Assembly (NCBI GenBank): GCA_009617715.1
Contig: VTFK01000267.1
Span: 798,190 to 862,189 of the forward strand
Source of the DNA: Plectrocnemia conspersa
Taxonomy: Eukaryota; Arthropoda; Insecta; Trichoptera; Polycentropodidae
Direction of reading: 5' to 3'
Length of the DNA stretch: 64,000 nt
Each line of letters starts with the position of its first letter. Position 1 is the first letter of the stretch. This document shows positions 33,311 through 45,699 of the stretch, piece after piece. The position numbers were made by a program, and so were the translations under genes. The notes below the pieces were generated by a model. It made no database searches, was not told the DNA's origin, and was given only the letters and a program-made list of their open reading frames with translations.

Positions 33311-34129
33311 ATACAATAATAACTTTGCGTGGTCAAAAAAAACGTATTTATAAAAATACTAATTTTACGTGACTCAAAAAAAAACGTCAAAAAATATCAT
33401 TTTCTACTATTTAATTCTTATAGTTGTCTTTTTGTATAAATTAATGATCATTTAATATGTTGTTGATGTGAGATTTTATTAATTTAAGGATGGAGTTAGA
33501 AACTTCAAACCTTGCGGTGAAGAATCGTGGTTAAATTTTGTTTCAGACACCCCATTTTCCCTTTAATTCTAAGCCAAAATAAATTTAATGTTAGCTTAAT
33601 CTGGGCTATGCAAATTTAGCATAATTATTTTTTTGTTATTATTTATAGTACCTGTTATATAAATAATTTTAAATTTTTAAGGAACATAAGATAAAATATA
33701 ATCCTACAAAGCAATATGTTTTAGAAATGAAAGTGAGATCAATATTGATATTTGTCTTTATAAATGTAAATAATTAATCAATAGTGGATTTAGACAATTT
33801 ACATTTAAACTTATCAAAATGATAATCCAATGCCAAGATAAACACACAAGTGTTTTAAATTTTCAGATATATATTTATGATTCACGTTCATAATTTAAGA
33901 ACAAATACATCACAAGATAAATATTATTGCGAATTAATGTATATATTCATATCATACATTTTCATCTCCGACGCAATTTATCTCAAATATTACCTCTACC
34001 CCTTGTTAATACCACGTTTACGGATAACGTATTATTATATACAATAACGTGAGGTCATACTAGGAAAAATCATAAACTAAGAGCTTACAGCAAAAGGAAA
34101 CTTTCCTCTTTTCTGTCGAAAATTCCAAA
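33311..34129. other. AT-rich spacer
   Basis: Nothing recognised. Confidence 0.6.
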
Positions 34130-34330
34130 CATTTCTCTCATTGTTATACCGCCTGGGGGCGTTTAATTGGCGAATCGGTTCCTAGCACAATGCCCATTGT
34201 GTGCCCTCATTAATTTCGCTCGGATTAAATCTGACCCTGTTTTCTTCTTGTTTTTGTTGGCTTATTAAGATTTAAAATTTGCACTACGGCCGATTGATAT
34301 TTAATGGCATCGGAGTAGAATTGAATCGAA
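34130..34330. promoter_or_regulatory. Enhancer-like stretch with Sox and homeodomain words
   Basis: A GC-richer, non-coding stretch holds TTTAATTGG, TTAATTT and GGATTAAAT (homeodomain and Otx/Bicoid-type words). It also has CACAATGCCCATTGTG (34190-34205), an inverted pair of Sox-type ACAATG sites. Density and variety of sites suggest a cis-regulatory module. The reading rests on motif words only. Confidence 0.3.
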
Positions 34331-35899
34331 TTCAAGAAAAAAAAACAATAATGCCTATTATTTGGACCGTTTTTATATTTTCTTAAATTTATTTCTTTGA
34401 CTTTGAAAGGCGTTATTTAAATAAATTAATTTAATTTTTTATACTTAAAATAAAAAAAATTATATATTTTATAGATATTTAGGAGCAATGTATGTATTTA
34501 AAATATATTTTCATTTGAAAATAAATTATGTAAAGCGTTTGGATCAATTTCAGCCTAAACTTGTATGATAAAGTGTTGTTATTCGCCAACTGACTGAGAA
34601 ATAATAATTAGCGACTGTATAAGATGGCTTTGTTTGCTACTCAAAGTTTTTCAGGCCCTGCTTTGTTAATATTTTGAGTGAAAGTTAGGCTTTTGTCACT
34701 AGTTTTGAATCATATTTTTTTATTACAGATACAAACACAATTTTTATAAAAAAATATTATTTCCTGCGTATTTCTTATATAAAGCAAAGTAACATATCGC
34801 TATGTAAGTCAATATTTATTTTATGTATAAAATTTCCGCCTTAAATGCAAAATACGAGCTAAATAACAATATATTTTTCTTGTATCAGATAAAGTATCAG
34901 TGTGATGGAAATTTATTAACAATATTGAAAGGGTATATAAAAATAGAAAATACTGTAAATAATATAATATAAAAGAATGTAAAATCTATATCGAGAAAGG
35001 TGCCTTACATTTGACCATGAATATAATAAAAAATATATTAATAAATTATATGACATTAATGTAGGCAATATTTTATATATCTATGAATATATTATATATA
35101 GAAATACTATCTGTCTATATGTTCTCCTAATAATTCTTTGACAAATCTAAATACAAAATCATTCGTAAGACTTTCTCATCTCTCTTTGGCATCCCTTATA
35201 TATTTTTTCTTATGTGTATTTTATGACACCGAAGTAAATACATATCTTACGTGACACTTATTTAAAATTGTATTTAGTTAATATAGCTTCTTTACTTGAA
35301 CTAAATTTCTCAGACTTTTCTATAATTGAAAACAATATGTAATTTGTTGAAATTAAAAAAAAAAAATATTGTGTTGTGGCAACCTAGCATCTTGCCGTTT
35401 CGAAACCCGACGTTTTATTCTTTGTTACATTACAATAGCACTTGTAGAAAGTCTCTTGAACGGTGACGTTGTAGTGCATATAGTTAATATTCTGTATGCA
35501 AAATAAACATGCATGCCGTGTTGTACAAACTAATGCCATTGGTTTATGACGCTTTTAACGCGTTAATTTTTTTTCATGTTTATTTTATTAAAAACTAACT
35601 ATAAAACAGACAAAACTATTAAATATTAAATTTTATTATGAGTATAGCTAAGAAATTATTTAAATACTTAATTACTAGTCAAAATTCTAAATATTAATAT
35701 AATAATAAATAATAAGGAATATAGTATTATATATTTTTTTGAGCAAATATATTATTTTTTTATTTATTTAATGTATATGTAAGTAATTAAATTTATTCTA
35801 AACATTTTAAAATAAATAAATCGAAAGTGCATTTTTAATTCGACCCGTGTTAAATGTTTCCTCATTATTGTTAACAAAAATACGTATTATACACATTAT
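34331..35899. other. AT-rich DNA, nothing firmly recognised
   Basis: A patch at 35375-35560 is GC-richer and non-coding. Otherwise A/T-rich sequence. Confidence 0.5.
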
Positions 35900-36100
35900 A
35901 CAAATTAGGAATGATGGGTTGAACAAACGGCCATTGTGTTTATCATGATATAATACGTAGGTGAATTAATTAGGAACAAAGGTTAAAATTCCCTCTTTGT
36001 ATTTTAAGGTAACCCATAAACTGTTATAATTTAATTTTACAGTCATGAAAATCTACGGTGGCGCGAAAAGAGCGAGCTGAGACCGTTTTCGTGTTTTGTG
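35900..36100 (+). promoter_or_regulatory. Possible regulatory stretch ending in a splice acceptor-like site
   Basis: AACAAACGGCCATTGTGTTTATC (shown as words: CCATTGTG, Sox-like; TGTTTATC, Forkhead-like) and AACAAAGG lie at 35920-35985. TTTAATTTTACAG at about 36031-36043 is acceptor-like. It is followed by ATGAAAATCTACGGTGGCGC, a frame of 11 codons (MKIYGGAKRAS) and a stop. Neither a gene nor an enhancer is established. Confidence 0.2.
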
Positions 36101-38799
36101 TTAAACCTATTCAAAAAAGATTTTTTTTTTTGTACATTGAATTTATAAAGTATAACCTTTAGCTTTATGTGATACTAAATATATCACGGCTTTAAAATTT
36201 TATTACATTGTGAAACTTGTCCATTAGTAAAATTGCGTGACTTTAACAATAAGCAAGTGAATTTGATAAGATCAATTTTAGATTTGTATGATGGCAATCT
36301 TGACATTAATCGTATACAGTGTGCCAAGAAAGAGAGTGTCTAAATTTATTTCAAAACCATTAATTAAATTAGATTGCTAGAATTGCGGTATATCATACAC
36401 TTGAAATTTTAATACATTTCTCTACGCAAATAATTACCTTTATAATTTTTTTTAAGTGCCATTGTTGTCAATAATTTATTTGCAAATAAAATACATATTT
36501 TATTGCTTTTTTAAAATTGTATTTATTAATTTTATTGTTTGCTTGTTAAGGTTTCTAAAAGATACTTCACGAAAAATGGCTTCTGGTGCTTTGATGAGAT
36601 ATATTTATCTATGACCTTTTTCTCTCCTCCTACTCTAGGTGTATATACTTTGATTTGTCCTTAACGCATTTATAGACCAAGATTCTCAGTAAACATCTTC
36701 ATTGTTTCTTTGTCTTCTTTATCATATTTCCTGCTGTTACGCGTTTGAGTAAGGCTTCGACGATTCTCGCCTTTTTTAACCGAAGCAATTTATATACTTT
36801 GAAGTAGTTTTTGGATAAAAGTTACGCCATAAGTCACTTTTTTTAACCTCAATGTTATCAACACATTTCCATGTACCCTAAATAATAAATAAACATGTAA
36901 ACATATATATTATTAATGTGTGTATATTATAAATCCCATGGAACGTGTTTTCGGTTCAAATTAGAACTGAAAATGTGATTAGGGTTAACCGCAGCGTTGC
37001 GTTCCGCTATCCAGAATCCGAATCTGGTGTTTCGGTGAATATCTTTTTATATTAGCTCTGGCAGAAAATGAATAATGAATGTTTTTTGTTGTATTTTCGT
37101 ATCACATGTGCTTTCTCACATAAGAAGAAAAGTCCCCTTTGGGGCTCTATAGTGCTGCAAGGAGTTTTTCAAGCATTTATCTTCCAAGTCGAAACGGGAG
37201 CCATAAATGCTCTGCTATACCTATAACTGCAAATCAGGATTATGAGGATTGCATGTCGGTTTTATGTGAGTGCATGCTCGATTGTACAAACATACATATT
37301 TTGCAAAACGTGCTCAGTGCGTTAAACATGCGATGTGAAATAAGAACTTGGACACGTATGCTATTTAAACCGTAATAACATTTTTTTTTGTATGCAATAT
37401 CACGTCTCATTTAATTAACCTTTAAAATAGATTAAATTTTTTCAAGACAATATATCTTAGACTACCTGGCATATTTTAAAAAAACTATGTTTTTGTACTA
37501 TGCTAATATTTGTATAAATCTTAATAAACAATTAAAATAGCTTCTATTAAGAACGGGTGAAATATAATCTGAGGTTTTTTAAAAGAATATAATCTTGAGC
37601 GGCGCTTGGTAATAAAGACCAACTATTAAAAAGCCATTAATCTAATAAATCAACGGACTTTTATTTGACGTTAACTCATATCCTTCATATTTAACCATGA
37701 AAGTCGATAATTGGGTAGATCCCAAACTGTAAGAAAATAATTCAATTATATAATTGTTTGTCACGTGAGATAAATCTATGCTATTTGATAAAATAAATCT
37801 TACTTTAATTCTCCGAATTTAATATTTTACAACTTTTGTGGTAAATTTTGATGATGTTCAAAAGTAAGCAATACTTGTACTGATTAATGTTTAAGTTCAA
37901 ATAAATTAACTTTCAATTCAAAAGATTATACACCAGTTACAGCTAGTTTGTGAATTTCATTCAATTGCCAAATTAATGTACAAAGACATACTAAACAGTT
38001 TTCTATTTAAGACCTAAAATGTACTAATTCATATATTTTTTTTATTGTGTTACGCAAAAATTTAAAAATGCTAGTTTTTCGTATGTGCATTAAGCTTCAG
38101 GCGTTTCCGATGTAGATTAAAGTTGGCCTGAACCAGTGAATGCGAAGAGAGAAGCGGCGGGCTCTTCAAACATCGCTTGAGTTGAATCGGTCTTCTCTTG
38201 ATTAAAGTCTCGTGGTTCGGATGCCTTGAGCTCCGAAATATAAAGTTTGAATGTCAGTAAAATATGTCTCTGAGGAGTTTCTAGATGAACTGTCTAATGG
38301 GAAGTGTTTGAGGAAAGTGATTTTTGCATGCCTGCGTTCCTGTATTTATATCCATATCCATTTTTTTAGCTCTTTTTGTAAAAGACCATTTACAAAAGAG
38401 TAGCGAGTCTTTTTAAATTAAAATCTCGCTGTCGGCTAGAACAGATAAGAGTCGGCCGTTTCGAAGGTAAACCTGAATGCACGCGTTATCTTTTCTCAAG
38501 GTGACAAATATCTTAATTTTTTTTATATTTATGGCGGATAAGTTGTTACTTACATTATGACTTGACAGATTTTCCCAATAATGGCCACTAAATAAACAAT
38601 AATCAGTATTAAAAATAAAAAAAAAATAGTTAGCAGCATTCTACATATTTTTTTCCAGTTGTTCATAGCTATCGTAGAAAATATCCTTATGTTTGGCAAG
38701 CTCATCGGAGTAATGCAAGTCATAGCTCAGATAAGTCACAGCAGCAACTTGAGTAGCACAGAAAAAGATTTTAAAACTGTTCCTACAATGAGGTACATA
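36101..38799. other. AT-rich DNA with two unidentified coding-like patches
   Basis: On the minus strand 36560-36860 has broken, Lys/Arg-rich protein-like stretches (for example KEDKETMKMFTENLGL) that could be a transposon relic. On the plus strand 37121-37375 is open for about 84 codons with balanced codon use and several Cys residues (DCMSVLCECMLDC), but lacks an ATG at its start. At 38080-38300 a GC-richer patch has no frame I can interpret. None is assigned to a family. Confidence 0.35.
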
Positions 38800-39110
38800 A
38801 TTTTTAAAGAATTTTTTTAAAAGTCAGTATTAACTACATCGACCAGAATTTTTAAATTGCAGACGACTGTCAAAAGCCACAAAAATTTGGTGACCAAGAA
38901 CGACGCGGACGAAATCTGTGTTGTTGTTTTATTAGCGCTTGTTGTTGTTCTACAGTGTTTGTGGATATATCTGTGAATAATTATATTAAGCAACTTAAAA
39001 GGTGCCCAAAGAATGGTGACTGGTCTGAAGTTTTTGATACATGCGTTATCATCCTTTATGTGGATCGGGGTTTATATATTAAAATGATTCTCACGGTGGT
39101 CTCCCATTTT
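38800..39110 (-). mobile_element. Decayed LINE reverse-transcriptase N-terminal fragment
   Basis: On the minus strand KDDNACIKNFRPVTIL (about 39065-39015) matches the KGDxxxCxNYRPISLL block that opens the RT fingers. It is followed by FKLLNIIIHRYIHKH (SKLLEKIIxxRLxxHL), QQHRFRPRRSWSPNFCGF (about 38930-38880; QxGFRxGRSxxTNL) and ILVDVVNTDF (about 38855-38830; block A, VDVVYTDF). Frames shift between blocks. The spacing agrees with one continuous RT 5' part, so this is a truncated LINE of the same general type as those at 17 and 58 kb. Downstream (below 38800) the RT homology stops. Confidence 0.75.
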
Positions 39111-41405
39111 ACTGAATAAATACATTTTTTCTTAAACTCTTAAAACGCTTTATCGCAAAATAAACTGTCATTTTTATTATTTGATATCATGATTTTATTC
39201 CTTTAATTTTAAATAGAAGGTTTGTTCAATAAATTTAAAAAAAAAGATAAAAGACCATGAAAGACCTTTTGCTTATTATTAAATTATGATTTTGAGAAAT
39301 TTTCTCAGATTGTGTTTTTTCAATTTTGTCTAATTTTTATTTCGGATAAATATCGTGATAAATATTTAAAATAAAACGAGCTAAATAGTGCACATTAACA
39401 TATATTGATTGTAAGCTGTAACTATAGTTTATATATTTTAAAATATATATTATTAATTTACAGATTGATTTGTATTGTTTCTCACTTCTTAATTAGTAAG
39501 TGTTGATTGTGTGTACCTGGTTGTAACACAACGGACTAACTAAATAAATATATAAATTTACAGGATGATTTTTGCATTCAGAAAAAAAAAATATGCATTC
39601 GTCTTGCCTTTAGTAATAAATAAGTCATTCCGTCATTCATTATTGCAGGAATTGACCTGAAAGATTATATGTCAAGTGTTGTTATGTCACGAGTGGTAGA
39701 CAAAAATAAACAGCAAAAAATATTCATATGGTCAGGTGTTGAAGGATACTATTGTATATAACTGAAAACAAACTTGGATGAAGCTGAGAACAAAAGTTAG
39801 CGTTGTATAAAACTTTTGAGTGTCTTTCGTATATATTTTAAATAGTTGAATATCACAGTAAAAGAAAAATATTACAACAATTTTAAAATGCTCATAATAT
39901 AATTTAAAAAAAAGATCGTTAATACAGAAAATACCGCATTTCTTAAAAAAATATATATCATAAAGCTCAGTATATCTATTGTATATTATGTTTTAAAAAA
40001 ACAATTTTTGAAACATAAGATACAACTTATTGAAGGGTATAGAAACTAATCGATATTTTTTATTTAACCGTGCCTTGTATCATATACGTTTACGTTGTAA
40101 TTTTACGGTGGACTTAACTCGATATATTCAAAGTTGGTATTCGACTAGCGGCCATTAATTATCTTTTAATATAATTATACCTATTGAAAAATGAGCTTTG
40201 CCGTCGAACGTGTGTTTTTAATTAAAATTTGATTACCCTACACATAATTAACAGCTCTTAAGCTTTTATTCATTTTTGGATTTGAATTAACACTATATAT
40301 AATATAAATAATATTACAGAACGAGTAATAATTATCAAATTAATCTTTTTACCTAATAAAAATTAATCCAGAAGGAAAAAGCTGAATATGGAAATGATAT
40401 ATGTACATTTAAATTAAATTTTCGAAATATATTACGTATCGATGAAATTGAATTAACATACGTTAAAATTGCCGATGTGTTAACTCGGGTATGTATTATT
40501 AAATCAAGTAATTTCAAACATGTGTAATCTGTCGTATATAATAAGTCGTACGAATTTTTCGTATCTCTATTTTTGGAATTGAATTTATTCTTGGGGGTGT
40601 CTGGATTATAACAATTTGAATAATCTTGAGTAAATACAGAATAAAGAGAATAGCTATATATTTTTCTTATTTCAAAAGCATTGACGGTTTAACATATATT
40701 GGCATACTCTACTTTTTTCAACCAAAATAAAAATATCATGTCTACGAAACTGATATGTTTATTAATATCCTCAAAACCAAATCGAATCAAAAACATAACA
40801 AAGTTTAATATACAATATCACAGTATTAATATTGTTTTATCATTGTATTGAAAAGCTACACATTACACTATACGAATTCAATTATAAAAAAACAAATAAA
40901 AAATTGTATGTGCTCTTAGAAAAAGATTCCCGACAACACTAGCAAAAATAATTATTTCCTGAATAAATATTATATATAGGTACATTTATTTATAAAAAAA
41001 CTATTTTTAGCTCAATTTTAAATTACTACAATGCAATGTTTATTTATTATTTGTTTTAAAATATTAACTTTTTATTGAATTTTCTTATACTAATTATTTT
41101 ATGTTGTAATTTTATAGTTTTATGTGTCTTAGCGAGATAAAGTTAATTAAATTAGAAACTGTCCTCATGTTGTATTTATTATTAATGCAGAGGCAAGGTA
41201 AATTGAAAATTGTAGTTGCTGTAGATTAATAGGATGCGATTTATAAAATTGATTTATAAATATTAACAGAAATGAATCTTTTATAAATAATATTTATAAA
41301 TTGATTGGTCATTGAAAAATAGTTCATATTTTTACCCACGCGCGTTTGAGCCACCATAAAAAAAAAAATCTTTCGAGGAAAATAGTCTTGCGCTATGACA
41401 CTAAA
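39111..41405. other. AT-rich spacer
   Basis: Nothing recognised. Confidence 0.6.
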
Positions 41406-41430
41406 ATCTCATTTCTGGCGCAATTTACGC
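41406..41430 (+). repeat. 25-bp motif shared with 61210-61234
   Basis: ATCTCATTTCTGGCGCAATT and the next five bases occur again at 61210-61234 with two substitutions, in the same orientation. The GC-rich core GGCGCAATT stands out here. Flanks do not align well. Confidence 0.7.
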
Positions 41431-41879
41431 GTTTATAACAAATTCTTATTATTGGCAAGATATATGTCAAAATACAAATAATAAATAAATGCATCCTTTT
41501 GTGATACAAATTTTTATTAAAACGATCGTTATAAAGGAAATGCAAACAGAGTTAAATACATATACAGGTGCTGGAGTTAGTTTTATAAAAAAATATAAGG
41601 TAATTCCTATTATTACATAAATCATCTATTATTTGTGAAAGAAGCACTAAAAAGGCTTCAAAAAAGAAGCATTACCAAGGTTTAGATCTTGACATTACGA
41701 TAAATCTATTTTAAATTTTAGACTTAGTTCAGCCCAGTCACTACTTTGAGTCGCCAGCTTGAGCTTCATAAAAATCACAAAATAAATGTCGCTTTTTTAT
41801 GAAATATAAAAATCAATTGTTTATTTATTTAAAATATCATTGCCTTCTTAAGATTCCACTTTAAGTATATTTTTTAACT
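41431..41879. other. AT-rich spacer next to a mariner remnant
   Basis: Probably includes the decayed 3' end of the adjacent mariner, but no terminal repeat was identified. Confidence 0.45.
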
Positions 41880-42200
41880 CGATTAGTATAAAATGTTTAA
41901 ATTTTTCAGTCTAGGAAATATTATTGAAATAAATAATATTCAGATGAGCAAGGTCTAAAAATAAAGTGGATGAAATAAAACCTTTTGGTCAAGTTCTTTA
42001 ATTTTACTGAGAATGAATTGCGCCACATAAGGACAGGCAGTGTCGTGTTGTAAAGCAGGCTTTTTTTTTCTTCTTGGTTTAAACGATTCAGCTCATTACA
42101 ATTAAAGGTCTCTTGGGATATGCAAATACGCGCAGAATTATTTCCTTTATTTAATTCGTATGTGTCCAAGCCTTCCCAATCTTCTTAATGTGTCTAAGAA
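41880..42200 (-). mobile_element. Internally deleted, decayed mariner transposase
   Basis: On the minus strand LRHIKKIGKAWTHTN (about 42200-42155) matches the end of the mariner HTH region and the WVPHEL linker. After a frameshift ELNKGNNSARICIS continues the family pattern (ELNExNxxxRxxICxS). Then QHDTACPYVAQFILSKIKEL (about 42053-41994) carries the second catalytic motif, normally HDNAxPHVA, and KVLFHPLYF matches EVLxHPPYS. About 100 codons expected between ICIS and HDNA, including the TxDEKW block with the first catalytic Asp, are missing. The third motif region is broken by stops. This copy is related to, but not the same deletion form as, the mariner at 27.3 kb. Confidence 0.75.
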
Positions 42201-44525
42201 CTATTGAATCGAACTGGTTTAATTTTATTTTATTTCTGCAGACAAGACATCGTCTTCTATCTTTGCTGATCTCCCACGTAGTAGTTTTTCATTCGTACTT
42301 GTTTAAGCCATATTTATCACTTTACATATCTTATGAATCACCTACTAATTCACTAATGGTTTAGTAGCCGCGGTTACCGAATTTTTTTCAAGAAATTCGT
42401 GTAGCATGTAATTTTGTATAAATTGTTTGCTTGATATAATTTTTTTAAGCCCTTTTTCTTTTAATATCTAAATGTAAAACACATATAACATATGTACTCA
42501 GGTGTATTTTAATAATTAAATTAATTTGACAGTGTACAGCTTCAAATACAAATACATACTTCTTTCTGAAACATGATTTTCTACAATAATTATTAAAGAG
42601 GTATTATACTTATGTATTTATGTTATAGAGTAAAAAACATTTATTTTTCAACTTTCTCCTAAAAAATATATAATTATTTATAAACTGATGCTAATTTTGA
42701 AATTATGTTGTTTTTAATAAAACTCGATATTAAAAGTCTAGATGTTATTTAAATAAATATGGTTACCTGATATTTGTTTTTAATTGCGTAGAGCAAAGAA
42801 AATATTCGATATCCATTAGAAAATAATTACGGTTCAACCGTTTAGCAAATTGGTACTACTTTAAGTATTTAAAGATCAGCTTTCAGAAATGCGATATGCT
42901 GAAAATTTTCCGAAGTGAATAATCTTTCTGATCTACATTTTAAAATTTAAATAAAATCTCTACTGAAAATTATCATAATTTTATTATAATTATTTAATTA
43001 TCTTATATAATAGTGGCATAACGACCACATTGCTGCACTGAAATCTCAGATAACATAATCATGATCTCTAACAAATGGAAAGCCATTAAGAACATACAGT
43101 AAGATTGATTATTATTTCCTTAGCAAGTAATGTATGTAATAGCGGAAGATTTGTACAGCGAGTCTCGTTTAAGTAACACATTTAGCATGCATCAACGTGA
43201 ATTTTAGAATTGAAAATGTGTACAGATTATTATGATAATTTTATACAAAAGTATGACAAATGCTTTGTATCATCATCATACTTTATAAACACTATAAAAT
43301 AGGATTGATGAGATGATTCTTAGAATTGCCTGCGCTTCAATTGTTGGTGTTTTAAATTGCATGCGTCCTACTAATTCAATGGTCCTTCATTGTTAATCAT
43401 AAATAAACAATGCTTTGTGCATTTGCCCAGGGCCGAATTGAAAAGAAAAATAAATACATAATTGAAAAGGCAAGTCATTAGGTGTATAAATAACATATTT
43501 TACCTAAATTTTCGTGCTTGTGTAAATATGTTCTAAGCAAAATATTTCTAAGAAGAAACTTTTCCTTATTATTAACTTAAAAGCTAGGTTATATTATATT
43601 ATTAAATAGAATCAATAAAACAGATTTTAATATAATATTAATTAAATATAAATCGTTAATAAAACGTATTTTTTTAAAATAAAAAATAAAACCATTTTAT
43701 GACTGTATATATTTTATATTGATATATATCTATAAATATATAATAAGATACAGTCTGTATTTTATTATATATTACAATGTACAACAATACAATCACACGA
43801 TAAATACAGTTCGATACTATTATATATAATTTAAATTATTGAACGAACTAATTTTAAAAACATAAAGTGATTTTTTTAGATATAAATAAGGGTAGTAATT
43901 TTTTGTGTTTTTAATATTAAATTTTAATTCACTACAATTATTTTAAATGATAAAAAAATTGATAGCATATTGCTAATTAAGGTTGAGTTACCCATTTTAA
44001 ATAATTTATTTAAGGTACATAAATATTAATATTAATATTTCACAGATTCTATAAAACAATAAATACAATTCTTTCTGTATATTATATTTACTTTCATGGT
44101 CCAATCTTCATCAAATACAGTATACAATAAACCTTTAAAATATTTTATATTGTGCAAAAGCACATTTGTATTCTTCTTCCATATTGCAACTTACTGAAAA
44201 CGTAATTTTAGGTTAAATAAATATTTCATTATTTGTCACAAGAAATCCTTATCGTTAAAAATTTATTTTACATTCCAATTCCGCGTATAGCAGTACAATA
44301 AAAGATAAATTTGCTTATCAAAAAGAGTAATTTACTTTTGATCATATTGAAATACGCGTAATGTCAAAGAAAATATTTTTTGGTGTATGTATTTGTATGA
44401 TTTTATTATATTTGTATGTAAATATATTTATATAAATACACATATATGTACATATGTATATTAGATCTTACTATAACATATAATTAATACGCCTTTTAAA
44501 TTTATTAAATAAAAGTTGTACTCAC
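42201..44525. other. AT-rich spacer
   Basis: Nothing recognised. Several TA-rich stretches around 43700 and 44430. Confidence 0.6.
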
Positions 44526-45128
44526 CTATTTTAATATTAATAAAACGGGAGATAAAAAACAGTTTTTTTATCTCAATTTACACAGATGCTGTAACCTTGT
44601 TAGTTCTGCCTTCACGTGCTAAAAGTCATATCTCTTATCAGTAGTTCTTGACTCGAGTGCAAGAAAGAGGGTTTACACTCGCGCGGAAAAGTTCATGGTT
44701 TTAATAATATTTTCTAAACGAATCTCGACAGTGTGATATATTTACGATTAGTCCGAAAGATGAGGAAAATCTGATATTTCCGTCTTCCGGTCAAGTTTTG
44801 GTTCCGGTCAAATTTTCCGGCGCGTACAACCCGACCGACGAACGGGATCGCACTGGATATAATATAAAATAGAGGTCCGGGTTCTAACAGGAGGGGGTGG
44901 TGCGGGGGGCGCCACGTTTTAGCGCCTTTAGCGCCGCCGAGCGGAATCTGACCGAGTTAATATCTGACGAACCGTCAGTGAAATGCACTGGCGGATGCTA
45001 TAAGTTTTCAGACGTCATATAAAAAAATATACGACGCTCTCACAACCGTCTGCCCCCACAATTTATATATTGCAAAGATAGCCAAGACGTCGGTTGAGGT
45101 CAAGACGGCGAAGCCATTTTAAGTAGTC
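44526..45128 (-). promoter_or_regulatory. GC-rich island: candidate promoter and untranslated first exon
   Basis: This is the most GC-rich stretch of the window, with dense CpG between 44800 and 45130. It carries three ETS-like CCGGAA words at 44785-44820, a GGCGCC palindrome near 44908, and an E-box CACGTG near 44613. On the minus strand AATAG|GTGAGTA at 44526/44525 is a near-perfect splice donor. A first exon on the minus strand starting somewhere in the island and ending at 44526 is the simplest reading. No long coding frame lies within it, so it would be mostly 5' UTR. Start of transcription and product are unknown; a plus-strand or bidirectional promoter is not excluded. Confidence 0.4.
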
Positions 45129-45159
45129 CGCGGAGTAAGACTGAAAGTCTTACTCCGCG
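45129..45159. repeat. Perfect 14-bp hairpin with 3-base loop
   Basis: CGCGGAGTAAGACT (45129-45142), loop GAA, AGTCTTACTCCGCG (45146-45159). The stem is perfect and GC-rich, at the edge of the CpG-rich island. Such a tight hairpin would form readily in RNA or single-stranded DNA. Confidence 0.95.
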
Positions 45160-45699
45160 TAATAATAGTGAAGAGACAAAAAAAATGTACACCATTTCTG
45201 TGCGTTTAATTACTTAATTTTTTTAATATATATTATTTTAATGACAGCATTGATTACCATATATATAAAGCTAATACTAATCAGGATAATACTGAAGTGT
45301 TGGCCAGTGCCTTTTGACGTTCCACATTACTCAAATTATATTCTTAAACGCATAACAAAATCTGACGTGTGGCAGTTAAGGTAGTAAGACTACTAAATAA
45401 TATTTAGTGAAACTACAATTTAAGAGCATAATTTGTTCCTAAAAATTTACTCGTATTTTAAAATACTTGTTCGTTCCAAAAATATTTATATAAAAAATGT
45501 TTAATACAAAATATACGTATATTGTCATATAAAATTATTTAATTTATTAAATATTTATACTAAACTATTTATACTAAATACTTGTTTTTGCTTCCTTTTA
45601 AGGATCAAGTGAAAATTTTACATTGCATTGTCATTAAATAGATTTATAGCTCGCACTGCTACAGATTTAATAGTGTGATGCTTTTCCACATATTTTTGC
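45160..45699. other. AT-rich spacer
   Basis: Nothing recognised. Confidence 0.6.

Noticed and set aside
38870..38960. TTGGTGACCAAGAACG read as an LTR-retrotransposon leader or primer site
   Set aside because: The same bases read on the minus strand give a clear LINE RT segment (QHRFRPRRS), and no LTR pair was found.
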